A model generated the notes under the pieces. The model had not been told where the DNA came from. It was given only the letters and a program-made list of their open reading frames with translations, and did not search any database. Position numbers and translations under genes: made by a program. From F1-120-MAGs238 sp964484185 (GTDB lineage Bacteria; Planctomycetota; Phycisphaerae; Phycisphaerales; UBA1924), in NCBI GenBank assembly GCA_964484185.1, contig CAZAEQ010000021.1, positions 1-64,000 on the forward strand: a stretch of 64,000 nt of DNA, given 5' to 3'. Within the stretch, counting starts at the first letter, position 1, and each line of letters begins with the position of its first letter. Shown here in pieces: positions 18,220-27,343 of this stretch.

Positions 18220-18882
18220 ATGTTGAGAATTGCGTTGCTAAGTTTCGGAGTTGCTGGCATTGCCCTCGGGCAAACACCCTTTGCCAATCTCTATTGGGAA
18301 GTCAATGACGGCACTGGATGGACTCGGACTCAGTTGACCACTACGCAGCAGAATGTTCAAGTTCGACTTGCGGCTGAATGGGGTGGGAGTGGTGCGTCTT
18401 GGTTTGGCGGCACCAATTTTGATGCGGTGATTCACACAGTTGATGGCAGTGACAGTGTCTCGAACATGACTCGGCCGCCACCATTTAATTTCGCAATCAC
18501 ATGGAATCCTGCGGTGTTTCGGCAGGGAAATATGCTAAAGTTAGACGATTCCCGCGATCTTGATGCCCCAGGAGTAGGCGCACACTGGCTGGATTGCGGT
18601 CAGGGTAACGGGGCGTTTGGTGATCCGATAGACACAAGCAATCCCGCCGTCATCTTTCGCTTTGATTTGCATTTTACTGAGGTCACGGGGAATAGAGAGA
18701 TCAATTCGGTGCAGCGTTCATTGAACGGACCTCCGCCATATAACGCGCTGCTTTGGACGATTGATAGTCGTGCTATCCGCGTGCAAGCGGAGACATTTGC
18801 TGTGGATGTGATGTATGTTCCAGCACCGAGCACGCTTGCGCTGCTCGGATGCAGCACGTTGCTGGTGCGAAGGCGCAGATGA
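18220..18882 (+). CDS. Exported protein with PEP-CTERM-like sorting tail
   Basis: A 220-residue exported protein with a signal peptide ending about residue 17 (GIALGQ) and a C-terminal sorting signal of the PEP-CTERM type (PAPSTLALLGCSTLLVRRRR: a Pro-containing motif, a hydrophobic helix, then Arg). Such tails are processed by exosortase-type enzymes and direct proteins to the envelope; no exosortase gene is in this window. The middle domain is not recognised. A GGGAG ribosome site precedes the ATG at 18220. It is divergent from the subtilase gene, with 88 bases between the two starts. Confidence 0.8.
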   Translation: MLRIALLSFGVAGIALGQTPFANLYWEVNDGTGWTRTQLTTTQQNVQVRLAAEWGGSGASWFGGTNFDAVIHTVDGSDSVSNMTRPPPFNFAITWNPAVFRQGNMLKLDDSRDLDAPGVGAHWLDCGQGNGAFGDPIDTSNPAVIFRFDLHFTEVTGNREINSVQRSLNGPPPYNALLWTIDSRAIRVQAETFAVDVMYVPAPSTLALLGCSTLLVRRRR

Positions 18883-18947
18883 CCTTTTGCCAATGTGGGA
18901 TATAGATCGTGTTCAATTCAAACGTGTCGCCCTGGACACTACATGCA

Positions 18948-19766
18948 TCAGGCGATAGGACTTACTTTGCCATCGACCAGTCGAACGACGCGATCGGCGC
19001 GAGCCGCGGTCGCGGCATCGTGCGTCACAATCACCATGGTTTGGCGGCTTTCACGCTGGATTTCATCGAGCAGGTCAAGGATGTGGGCGCCGGTTTCCTG
19101 ATCGAGATTGCCCGTTGGCTCATCTGCGAGGACAACAGGCGGCTGATTGATGAGAGCGCGGGCGATGGCGACACGCTGGCGCTCGCCGCCGGAAAGCTCT
19201 GATGGACGGTGATTCAGGCGATCGCCCAGACCGACGCGTGTGAGCAGTTTTTGGGCACGGTCTGTGAGTTCTTCTTTCTTGCGGCTGTAGCCGATGCGAC
19301 CCAGTCCGATCATCGGCGAGATGAGAACGTTTTCGATCACGGGCAATTCGGGGAACAGGTGATAGAACTGAAAGACCAGGCCGACAGAGTGATTGCGATA
19401 GCTATCGAGTTCGGCATTCGAAAACGTGCTAAGTTCGCGGCCGTTAAATGTGATGGACGCTTGAACTGAATTGTCGACATGAGTTGAACTGTGGACCGGG
19501 GCCGATATCTCTGTCGCGCCCTTCACCGAAGATTGAGTTGATCGGGGTGCGGCGATTGGTGGAGAAGCAACGGTTGCGCGTACGACATCGGGCCGATCCA
19601 GCCCGCCCAGCAGATGCAGAAGTGTTGATTTCCCAGAGCCAGAACGCCCGAGGATCGCGACGCGTTCGCCTTCTTCAATTGAGAACGAGACACCCTTGAG
19701 CACAGGAACTTTGACCTTACCCAGGGTATATGTCTTTGAGACGTTATGTGCGGCGAGGATTGGCAT
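18948..19766 (-). CDS. Lipoprotein-releasing-type ABC transporter ATP-binding protein
   Basis: A 272-residue LolD-like ATPase with Walker A GRSGSGKST (40-48), Q-loop LVFQFYHLFPEL, signature LSGGERQRVAIARAL, Walker B VVLADEPTG and H-loop IVTHD. An unusual insert of about 43 residues, rich in Ser, Thr, Ala and Pro (about 61-103), lies between the GGLDRP strand and ITFNGRELS, where family members have only a few residues. The ATG at 19766 comes two bases after the stop of the LolC-like permease gene, so the two are one operon. The complex would extract lipoproteins from, or remodel, the inner membrane. Confidence 0.88.
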   Translation of the reverse strand: MPILAAHNVSKTYTLGKVKVPVLKGVSFSIEEGERVAILGRSGSGKSTLLHLLGGLDRPDVVRATVASPPIAAPRSTQSSVKGATEISAPVHSSTHVDNSVQASITFNGRELSTFSNAELDSYRNHSVGLVFQFYHLFPELPVIENVLISPMIGLGRIGYSRKKEELTDRAQKLLTRVGLGDRLNHRPSELSGGERQRVAIARALINQPPVVLADEPTGNLDQETGAHILDLLDEIQRESRQTMVIVTHDAATAARADRVVRLVDGKVSPIA

Positions 19767-19768
19767 GG

Positions 19769-21445
19769 TTATTCGAAGCGGAGCGATTGGACTGGATCCA
19801 TGCGGGCAGCGCGGATGGCGGGGATCAGTGCTCCCATGACGGAGAAGATGATGCCGCCGGAAAGGACGATTGCAACTTTGTCCCAGCGGAGGTCGCTGGG
19901 GATCTGGCTGAAGTAATAGACGCTGGGGTCCCAGATCTGCACGCCGAAACTCTGGCCCATCCATTCGTGGATGGTGTTGATATTGGAGATGATCAGGAAG
20001 GAAAGGCCAAAGCCAAGAGTTGAGCCGACCAGGCCAATGGCGAGGCCATAGCGGAGCCACAGCCACGCGATGCCGGTGCGGCTTGCACCCATAGCGCGAA
20101 GGATGCCGATGTCTTTGGTCTTTTCGCTGACCATGGACCAGAAGATCGAGAGAACCAGGACCACGGCGACGAGTGAGATGATGCTGAACAGGAAGAGCAC
20201 CAGGCCGATCTCGTGCTTCACAGCGCCGATGAACTGGGCGTTCTGCTGCTCCCAGGTTTGAATACTGATGCGATCGGCATCGGGAACTTTGCCAACGTGT
20301 TTTGCCGCGAATTTTTCATAGGCAGCGCGGCAGCGTATCGCGAGATCGTTGGCTGTTTTGCCATCTATTGCACGTACAAGAACACCGGTGACGCGGGCGG
20401 GTTCTTCGACCAGAGACGATTCAGTTGGCCGTTCGATTCGCTCTTCGCCGGTCTTAGGGTCTTTCACAATCTTGATCGCGCCAGCTTTGTTGTCCAGCCG
20501 CTGCGCCTTATCCATCTTCAGCATCTTTTGAAGCTCACCGATGGGGACAAGCACCATGTTCTTGTCGAAGATGTAGACATCGGTCTTGAATTCATTGGCA
20601 ACTGGGAAGATGCGGGACTGCATTTCCACGCCGCGACCCTTGGAATCCAGCGGCAATACGTGAAGTGTCACATTGCCATTCTGCGGCAGGATTACACGAT
20701 TTAATACCATCGAACCATCGGATTGACGCGACCGCGTTGCACCAAAGTTATAGACGCCGGATTTCTCGCGGATGTTGTAGCCCGAGACTTCGGTCCCCAT
20801 CACGATACCGGGCTTGTACGCACCAGCTTCATCGCTGAAGCGTCGAAGCTGCTTGCCGTTGTCAAACATCCGCGACCAGAGTTCATCGTGGGCTTGAAGT
20901 TCAGTGCTTCCACGTTCAACCTTCAGCGGCGGCAAGCGCGGGTCTTCTCGTTCGGTGTCTTTGGGCAGCGGCGTGGTAATCGGCTTCCACCACAGCGAGT
21001 CGTAGTAGTTGGTCACTTTGTTGAAGGAGACCGGATCGATCCCCTTGAGCGCAACGTTCACAGTGCGGCCATCGGGCAAACCAAGCACCCCAAAGCTCTC
21101 AATGACGGGCGCGGCGGCGAGGACATAACCATCATCTGATTCAAGCAGCTTGATCAGCTCGTCGTAATGCGCAAATCCGGTATTGGACCATTCAATACGA
21201 ACATCGCCAACAAGCTTGCGCCCGGAATCAAGCAAAACCTTGAGAAACCCGCCCATGACCGACCACGTCACCAGCACCATCGTGGTACACAACATGACCG
21301 CCAGCGATGCCAGGAGAGGCATCACTTTGCTGGTCAGATAGCGGCGTGTCAGGAGGGCTTGGTACACGGGGTTGAGAGTAGGAGAGACGCTGGCCAGATG
21401 CAGAAGTTCCCACACTTTGTGCTGGTGTATCCTTGCCCATGCCAA
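19769..21445 (-). CDS. LolC/LolE-type ABC transporter permease
   Basis: A permease of up to 558 residues with the MacB/FtsX topology: one N-terminal helix (VMPLLASLAVMLCTTMVLVTW), a large periplasmic domain and three C-terminal helices (HEIGLVLFLFSIISLVAVVL; LAIGLVGSTLGFGLSFLII; VAIVLSGGIIFSVMGAL), ending with the typical MDPVQSLRFE. It works with the ATPase at 18948-19766 and probably moves lipoproteins. The start is uncertain: ATG 21445 overlaps the divergent SDR gene by 7 bases, while GTG at 21367, in NPVYQALLTRRYL, matches where family members begin. Confidence 0.85.
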   Translation of the reverse strand: MAWARIHQHKVWELLHLASVSPTLNPVYQALLTRRYLTSKVMPLLASLAVMLCTTMVLVTWSVMGGFLKVLLDSGRKLVGDVRIEWSNTGFAHYDELIKLLESDDGYVLAAAPVIESFGVLGLPDGRTVNVALKGIDPVSFNKVTNYYDSLWWKPITTPLPKDTEREDPRLPPLKVERGSTELQAHDELWSRMFDNGKQLRRFSDEAGAYKPGIVMGTEVSGYNIREKSGVYNFGATRSRQSDGSMVLNRVILPQNGNVTLHVLPLDSKGRGVEMQSRIFPVANEFKTDVYIFDKNMVLVPIGELQKMLKMDKAQRLDNKAGAIKIVKDPKTGEERIERPTESSLVEEPARVTGVLVRAIDGKTANDLAIRCRAAYEKFAAKHVGKVPDADRISIQTWEQQNAQFIGAVKHEIGLVLFLFSIISLVAVVLVLSIFWSMVSEKTKDIGILRAMGASRTGIAWLWLRYGLAIGLVGSTLGFGLSFLIISNINTIHEWMGQSFGVQIWDPSVYYFSQIPSDLRWDKVAIVLSGGIIFSVMGALIPAIRAARMDPVQSLRFE

Positions 21446-22227
21446 CCCAACCCGGATCGCTCGCCAATCGAATCGCCATCATCACAGGCGCCTCCGCCGG
21501 AATCGGGGAGGCCGTCGCCCGAGAGTTCATCAACCTCGATGCGCAGGTTGTGCTCAACGCCCGTCGCGAAGAACGACTCGCCGCGTTGTGCCTGGAATTT
21601 GGAGCTGAAGATGCGGCGTTCGTGGCGGGGGACTGCGTCGACGACACCACGCTCGAGCGTATGTTTGAAACCGCCCGTGCCGAGTTTGGACGCGAGGCAG
21701 ACTGCGTGGTGATCAATGCTGGCCGCGGATTAAAGGGTTCAGTCACCGATTCAGACATGGCCCAGTGGGAAGAAGTCATCCGCACCAACTACATCGGCGC
21801 AGCAAAAATGCTCCGCGCGGCGGCGAAGTATCTCTCCCTCGCCAGCGAGGGCAGGAGTGGGGCGGCTCTCATGGACAAGCCCCGCGACATCGTCGTCATA
21901 GGTTCAAACGTCGGCCGCAATCTGTCGCCGTTTTCGAGCATGTACGGCAGCACCAAGTTCGCAGTCCATTCACTGGCTGAGGGAGCACGGCGCGAACTGG
22001 GTCCAAAAGGCATTCGCGTGACGCTGATCGAGCCCGGGTTTGTGAAGAGCGAGTTTCAGGAAGTCGCGGGATATGACCCCAAGTGGGTGGATGGGATTTT
22101 TGACAAAATCGGGCCGGTTCTGTCGCCGCGGGATGTGGCGAAAACGATTGCTTTTGTGGTGGGGCAGCCGGGGCATGTGCATTTGAATGAGGTGATGATG
22201 CGGCCGACGCGGCAAGATTATCCGTAA
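21439..22227 (+). CDS. Short-chain dehydrogenase/reductase
   Basis: A classical SDR of 262 residues. It has the nucleotide-binding TGASAGIGEA near the N-terminus, VINAGRG in place of NNAG, a conserved Ser in IVVIGSN and the catalytic YGSTK, followed by the IRVTLIEPGFVKSEF segment. The basic residues after the second strand (NARREERL) suggest NADP preference. The closest resemblance by eye is to the YdfG-like serine/3-hydroxy acid dehydrogenase group, but the substrate is not certain. Start ATG 21439; it lies divergently against the LolC-like gene and ends 9 bases before the convergent kinase gene. Confidence 0.85.
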   Translation: MPTQPGSLANRIAIITGASAGIGEAVAREFINLDAQVVLNARREERLAALCLEFGAEDAAFVAGDCVDDTTLERMFETARAEFGREADCVVINAGRGLKGSVTDSDMAQWEEVIRTNYIGAAKMLRAAAKYLSLASEGRSGAALMDKPRDIVVIGSNVGRNLSPFSSMYGSTKFAVHSLAEGARRELGPKGIRVTLIEPGFVKSEFQEVAGYDPKWVDGIFDKIGPVLSPRDVAKTIAFVVGQPGHVHLNEVMMRPTRQDYP

Positions 22228-22236
22228 TATCTGTGT

Positions 22237-23391
22237 CTACTCCGCCTCCGGAATATTTCGCAAAAACTCCGAAAGTCGCAAACGTGTCGGCGACTTGGCA
22301 TCTCGAACATACACACCGCTGACAGCACATCCAACCGCCAAGCACTCATCCAGTGAGAGTCCCAGCGTCTGCGCAAACGCGAAACCGCCGTTGAAGTGAT
22401 CGCCCGCGCCGGTTGAGAGTTTCGGATGCGAAGTGAACGGACCATCGAACCAACCAGTCGCTGAAGCCGTCGCCGCCCCCGCGCCTTGCCGGGGGTGAAT
22501 GACCACGCAATCAAGTTTCGCGGCCTCCCGAATCATCGCCGCCGCCTGTCGAACTGCAACGCTGATCTTCGCCGCACAATCGCCAAAACACGGAAGTTCC
22601 AGCACGGCCGCAACCCGCTCAGCTTCCGCCAGATTCAGCCCAAGCGTCACCGGAGCAAACATATTGAGTGTTCGCAGTGTGTGCAGACACCGCATAATAT
22701 CGGCATCCGTCCGCTTCGCCGGATCGCTCAAGTCAATAAAGATTCGCAGCGTGTGTGCAAGCGACGGATCAACCGAAAGCACATCGCGGCACAATCCTTC
22801 CCAGATGCCTTCCACGCCGCCAAGCATGGTCCAATTCACAATCCCGATCAATCGCGAATTGCGAACTATCGCCCGAATCTGCTCTAATCCAACTGTCGCG
22901 ACAATCTGCTCCCACGTCACCCGCTGCACATTCGCCGTCTTGCCGAACATGATCTTGCCATCTTCAAACTCAAACGCATGAGTCAGCGCTGGCGGCGCAA
23001 CTGGTATCACCTTCTCGCAGCGCGATGCCATTTCCGCATACAACGGATGCAGTTCAGTCGGCTTCTCGACCTTTCCCACTGCCCCGATATACGTCACCTT
23101 GGCGCCCAGCGAACCAAGTGCTCCCGCCATCAGCGGCCCATTGCCGCCCCAGCGTTCCTCGTTCACCACCAGTTCCATGTTCGTGCTCTTGCCCGCCGCC
23201 GCCGCCGCACGCGCTGCAAATTTCCCGATCGTGTTCAGTCGCGAGTAACCTGTGGCGCTCATGTCCGACCGTTGATCTACAACTGAAATAATCTCGTCAA
23301 TGAATCCGTCAAAGCCCACAACAGCGGAAAACGCTGTGCTGGTGGCGAGTCGGCCTGCCGCCGATTGAGCGATTTGAAGTCGAGTTTGCAT
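22237..23391 (-). CDS. PfkB-family carbohydrate kinase
   Basis: A sugar or nucleoside kinase of the ribokinase/PfkB superfamily, 384 residues. The N-terminal part has VVGFDGFIDEI and a GGNGPLMAGALGSLGAKVTYIGAVG block (substrate binding); the C-terminal signature is LSTGAGDHFNGGFAFA, with the catalytic Asp in GAGD. The true substrate cannot be read from the sequence. The stop of the lipoprotein hydrolase gene lies 5 bases upstream of the ATG, so the two genes are probably one operon. Confidence 0.85.
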   Translation of the reverse strand: MQTRLQIAQSAAGRLATSTAFSAVVGFDGFIDEIISVVDQRSDMSATGYSRLNTIGKFAARAAAAAGKSTNMELVVNEERWGGNGPLMAGALGSLGAKVTYIGAVGKVEKPTELHPLYAEMASRCEKVIPVAPPALTHAFEFEDGKIMFGKTANVQRVTWEQIVATVGLEQIRAIVRNSRLIGIVNWTMLGGVEGIWEGLCRDVLSVDPSLAHTLRIFIDLSDPAKRTDADIMRCLHTLRTLNMFAPVTLGLNLAEAERVAAVLELPCFGDCAAKISVAVRQAAAMIREAAKLDCVVIHPRQGAGAATASATGWFDGPFTSHPKLSTGAGDHFNGGFAFAQTLGLSLDECLAVGCAVSGVYVRDAKSPTRLRLSEFLRNIPEAE

Positions 23392-23396
23392 CAGAA

Positions 23397-25058
23397 CTAA
23401 TTCCCAGTTTCAGTTGGTGCAACTGGCGGCGGTGTTGCGTGATGCGACGTCGCATTTTCCACCCAGTTTGCAATAAAGTCAGCCTTTCCAGGCAGGAAAT
23501 AAAACAATAACTCGTGACCCGCGCCAATTGTCAATTGATCCGGTTTCCCTAGTCGCTCAAACAAGATATCGCCATATGCGGCAGGAACCCAGTCATCGCT
23601 CGATGCGTGAACCTGGAGGATCGGCAAATGTGCGATCATCGGCGCGGTGTAATATGGATCTAGCTTTGTGTGCTTGAGATACAACTCACTGATCGCCTCG
23701 GTCGTCGCCGCCGGAACTTTCTCCGTCCCGCAGCGCACCTTGATCCCGCCATCAGTGAACACGCTCTTCTGCGTCACCATGAACAAATTCGCTGCCCCGC
23801 CAATGACAACAACCGCATCAAGCTGATCACGCAGCAACGCCGCGGCAGTGGGGGTCGTCAACGCTCCAGCACTGAAGCCAATCATCACCACTGGAATATT
23901 CTGCAAATCCGGGCGCTGTGTCAGCGCGTACTCAAGACAAGTCTGCGCAGCATACGCGTTACCCGCCAGCGCCTGATCTACACGCGATGCGATCTGACGC
24001 GCAACCAGGTCCAGGTCCGCGCCCTCGCACGCCTGAAAACTTCCCGCCCTCAGTTTTCCCGTTGCCGATCGCTGCTTCGCGTACTTCGGATACAACGGGT
24101 GCTTGCTGTCGTACGTGTTAAATTTTCTGACCCAATCACTGACAGCCTCTTCGTCGGAACTCGACGGCGCATTCTCCAGCGTGAACTCTTTCGCCTTGTC
24201 CGCATAAATCTGCGCGAGAATCTCATAGTCACTTGCCAGCGACTTCTTGTACTGCTCGATCTGTTCATCCGACATCGGTGGCTGCGTGCTCGATTCCGTC
24301 GAGATATCAATCACCGCCCAGCCGCGGCGCTCAAATTCCTCCAGCACCCGCGGCTCAAACTCGTTATACGAAATCGCCTGGAAGTGCAGCACCAGTCCCT
24401 TGTACTCTCCGGGCTTCTTGATCGGCGGAATCCGAATCGGCTTGCCCGATTCCAGATGCAGATTCTGGTCATACGGAATTGGCAACACACGCATGCTCAC
24501 GCGCCCGTGCCCGCGTTGCTCATTCGGCGGCCTCGCTGGCGCTGCGATCGGAAGCTGTGGTTCCTTCGGCGCGGGAACTGCCAGTCGCGCTTCCTGTGTC
24601 CTCGCGTCATCCGCCGCACTCAGCGTGCGTGAAGAAATCGTGCGCGCGTTGGCCGGAAAACCTGGGCCAAATAATTCACTGAATCGCTCATCTGGAGACG
24701 TCGTCTCACTCACCCGCGGCTTGGGCTTCCAATCAAATATCCGCAGCAGACTCAGCCCATGAATGCCCTTGTAGTGAACCGTTGTCCGCGCATTATCTAA
24801 AATGTTCTTCTCATCCGCCGTCAGTGTTGCACGATCCACTCCTTCAACCAGCCCAAAATACACCACCTCCGGCGGCGTCTTTTCCAAAATCGGTTTCAGC
24901 GGCTCGACATCACGCGTCGGCCACGTCGAGACATCCGGCGCTTCGGTGCGAGCAACGGCAACCGGGCGAGTGGTCGGTCGATACGACCAGCACCCGCCGC
25001 TGAACAAGCTGAATATGGCAATCGCGCAGATGGTCGGTGTGGCGAATCGGGTCTGCAT
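23397..25058 (-). CDS. Lipoprotein with alpha/beta hydrolase domain
   Basis: A 553-residue envelope protein. The ATG at 25058 opens a signal peptide with a lipobox-like SLFSGGC (Cys about residue 23). Residues about 200-520 resemble an alpha/beta hydrolase: VIDISTES, the nucleophile elbow IGFSAGALTTPTAA with Ser in GxSxG, ILQVHASSDDWVPAAY carrying the probable acid, and GAGHELLFY with a His near the end. The long N-terminal part is rich in Pro and Arg and shows no domain I recognise. It lies just after the S1 terminator and upstream of the PfkB gene. The substrate is unknown. Confidence 0.75.
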   Translation of the reverse strand: MQTRFATPTICAIAIFSLFSGGCWSYRPTTRPVAVARTEAPDVSTWPTRDVEPLKPILEKTPPEVVYFGLVEGVDRATLTADEKNILDNARTTVHYKGIHGLSLLRIFDWKPKPRVSETTSPDERFSELFGPGFPANARTISSRTLSAADDARTQEARLAVPAPKEPQLPIAAPARPPNEQRGHGRVSMRVLPIPYDQNLHLESGKPIRIPPIKKPGEYKGLVLHFQAISYNEFEPRVLEEFERRGWAVIDISTESSTQPPMSDEQIEQYKKSLASDYEILAQIYADKAKEFTLENAPSSSDEEAVSDWVRKFNTYDSKHPLYPKYAKQRSATGKLRAGSFQACEGADLDLVARQIASRVDQALAGNAYAAQTCLEYALTQRPDLQNIPVVMIGFSAGALTTPTAAALLRDQLDAVVVIGGAANLFMVTQKSVFTDGGIKVRCGTEKVPAATTEAISELYLKHTKLDPYYTAPMIAHLPILQVHASSDDWVPAAYGDILFERLGKPDQLTIGAGHELLFYFLPGKADFIANWVENATSHHATPPPVAPTETGN

Positions 25059-25109
25059 AGGTAATAGAGAGTATGTCGAAATCCGTCCATCATTGCAATT
25101 TCTGGACCT

Positions 25110-25147
25110 CAAAAAGAAAGCGGGCCTGAGATTGCTCTCAGGCCCGC
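25110..25147 (-). terminator. Rho-independent terminator of the S1 gene
   Basis: A perfect 11-bp stem (GCGGGCCTGAG with CTCAGGCCCGC) and a 6-base loop. On the minus strand it is followed by a T-rich run (TTTCTTTTT). It lies 47 bases after the S1 stop and before the hydrolase gene. Confidence 0.9.
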
Positions 25148-25193
25148 GTGATTGAATCAGGTTATCTGGCCAATCAGTTCAAAATCATTCGGC

Positions 25194-26972
25194 TCATTCT
25201 TCACTGCCGAAGCGGATCTTGTCGGTGCCCATCGCGCCGTGGTCATCCATACCGCCGCGGGTCGGCGATCCAGAGCCCTTGCGGCTGCCTGTGGCTGCTT
25301 CATCGGCCGGTGCGCCGGTGGTATCGCCCCATTGTGCACGCTTGAGCGAGAGACCGATCTTGCGATCAGCCTTGTCAACGCGGAGGATCTTGACATCGAT
25401 TTCCTCATCAGCCTTGACCACGTCCTGAGGTGTCTCGACCTTGTGGTCGGCGAGTTCAGAGATGTGGAGCAGGCCTTCGAGGTCGGCTTCAAGTTCAACG
25501 AAGACACCGAAGTTGGTGATCTTGGTGACCTTGCCGCGAACAACCATGCCGGGCTTGTAGCTGTCGGGGATGGCGTTGAGCCACGGATCCTCTGTGAGCT
25601 GCTTGATACCCAGGCTGATGCGCTGCTTGGTCTGATCGACTTCGAGCACCACGCAGCGGACGTTGTCGCCCTTCTTGTACACTTCCTGCGGGTGAGTGAT
25701 CTTCTTGGTCCAGCTGATGTCGCTGATGTGGAGCAGACCATCGATGCCCGGCTCGATCTCGACAAACGCGCCGTAGTTGGCGAGGTTGCGGACCTGACCT
25801 TCGATGATGGTTCCGGGAGGATACTTCTCGGAAACGAGTTCCCAGGGGTTGACCTCGATCTGCTTCATGCCGAGGCTGATTTCCTGCTTGTCCTTGTTAA
25901 TCTCAAGAACAACGACTTCAACTTCATCGCCCTGCTTGACGACTTCGTTGGGGTGGTTGACCCTGCGTGTCCAGGACATTTCAGAGATGTGCACGAGGCC
26001 TTCGATGCCATCCTCAAGCCGCACGAACGCGCCGTACGTCATGATGTTGACAACAGCGCCCTTGACGCGCGAGTTGACGGGGTACTTGCGCTCGATCTCT
26101 TCCCACGGGCTGGTTTCCTTCTGCTTGAGACCAAGTGCAATCTTCTCTTTCTCGCGATCGATATTGAGAACCTTGACTTCGATCTTCTGACCAAGCTTGA
26201 GGAGTTCAGAGGGGTGATTGATCCGGCCCCAGGACATATCAGTAATGTGGAGGAGGCCATCGATGCCGCCGAGGTCGATGAACGCACCAAAGTCGGCGAT
26301 GTTCTTGACTTCGCCGATAATGGTCTCGCCTTCCTTGATCGTGTCCATGATGCGCTTCTTCGCATTCTCGCGCTCATCTTCAATCAGCTTGCGGCGCGAA
26401 ATCACGATGTTTCTACGCTCAAGGTCGATCTTGAGGATGCTGGCGCGGACCTTGCGGCCTAGGAATTCGCCAACATCACCCGGACGACGGATATCAACCT
26501 GTGAGGCGGGGAGGAACACGGGCACGCCGATATCAACGAGCAATCCGCCCTTGATTTTGCGTGTGACCATTCCTTCAACGACATCGCCTTCCTTGGTCGT
26601 ATCGAGAATCCGCTGCCAGTTGAGCATGCGGTCGGCCTTGCGCTTGGAGAGCTGGATCAGCCCGCCTTCGCCTTCGTAGCCTTCGAACAGAACATCAATT
26701 TCATCGCCCGGCTTGGGCTCTGGTCCGCCTTCGAACTCTTCCTTCGGAATCAGACCTTCGCTCTTGAGGCCAACTTCAACAACGACTTCGTTGCCGGCCA
26801 TGCCGACAATCTTGCCCTTGATGATCTTGCCGGGGGTCTGCGAATCAACCTGCCGCGAAAGCAGGTGTTCAAGACCGGCATCGCCCGTGCGTCCGCCCAT
26901 GGCGGCCTCAAGCATGGTGTCAATGTCGTTGTCTTTCAGACCCAGTGATGCCATCAACGCTTCATCAATCAT
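25194..26972 (-). CDS. rpsA: 30S ribosomal protein S1
   Basis: A 592-residue S1 protein with six consecutive S1/OB-fold RNA-binding repeats from about residue 48 to 550. The repeats are marked by GLLHITDMSWGRINHPSE, GLVHISEMSW, GLLHISDISW and GLLHISELAD, with the less conserved first two repeats before them. S1 binds mRNA and brings it to the 30S subunit. The C-terminal tail is Gly- and Ser-rich and probably disordered. The ATG at 26972 has a strong GGAAGG ribosome site; a longer open frame upstream is leader. The gene has its own terminator. Confidence 0.97.
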   Translation of the reverse strand: MIDEALMASLGLKDNDIDTMLEAAMGGRTGDAGLEHLLSRQVDSQTPGKIIKGKIVGMAGNEVVVEVGLKSEGLIPKEEFEGGPEPKPGDEIDVLFEGYEGEGGLIQLSKRKADRMLNWQRILDTTKEGDVVEGMVTRKIKGGLLVDIGVPVFLPASQVDIRRPGDVGEFLGRKVRASILKIDLERRNIVISRRKLIEDERENAKKRIMDTIKEGETIIGEVKNIADFGAFIDLGGIDGLLHITDMSWGRINHPSELLKLGQKIEVKVLNIDREKEKIALGLKQKETSPWEEIERKYPVNSRVKGAVVNIMTYGAFVRLEDGIEGLVHISEMSWTRRVNHPNEVVKQGDEVEVVVLEINKDKQEISLGMKQIEVNPWELVSEKYPPGTIIEGQVRNLANYGAFVEIEPGIDGLLHISDISWTKKITHPQEVYKKGDNVRCVVLEVDQTKQRISLGIKQLTEDPWLNAIPDSYKPGMVVRGKVTKITNFGVFVELEADLEGLLHISELADHKVETPQDVVKADEEIDVKILRVDKADRKIGLSLKRAQWGDTTGAPADEAATGSRKGSGSPTRGGMDDHGAMGTDKIRFGSEE

Positions 26973-27343
26973 GTAAATACCTTCCGGGGTGACAGCGTTA
27001 TGTATTGTGCGCTGTGCGACCCCTGCATGTCCGCACCGCCCGTTCATCGGCCGCGGAGAAAGGCTCGTGCCTTCCTGTCGCAACAGGCGATACCGACACC
27101 GATACCCCATGCACTTTGAGCGTCGTGCTCCTGATGCAAAGGGCCTGCCCAGACTGTGGGCGTGAGAGTGATTAACACACAACCCCGCGCCTCTACAAAA
27201 GAGGCGTCACAAGGGTTGGCCGATGTGAGGGGAAGTATAGCCAATCCCTTGCACGGGCGTCAGTCAACCTATCTATATAGAACGCTTAAAAAGAGACTTT
27301 CGCGGAGCCAGAAACCCGGCTTCCCGTCTCTAACCCAGCCTTT
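26973..27343 (-). promoter_or_regulatory. Leader and promoter region of rpsA
   Basis: A 371-base gene-free stretch between the hybrid kinase and rpsA, read on the minus strand. A possible -10 box TATACT is at 27234-27239 with no good -35 at the right distance, so it is only a candidate. Between it and the start lies a hairpin at 27188-27206 (stem CGCCTCT/AGAGGCG, 5-base loop). If the -10 is real the 5' untranslated leader is about 255 bases, long enough for the autoregulation known for rpsA in other bacteria. No RNA family was recognised. Confidence 0.4.

Noticed and set aside
25152..26462. 436-codon open frame antisense to rpsA
   Set aside because: It is a mirror of the strong codon bias of rpsA on the other strand; the product matches no family, has no ribosome site, and S1 is certain.
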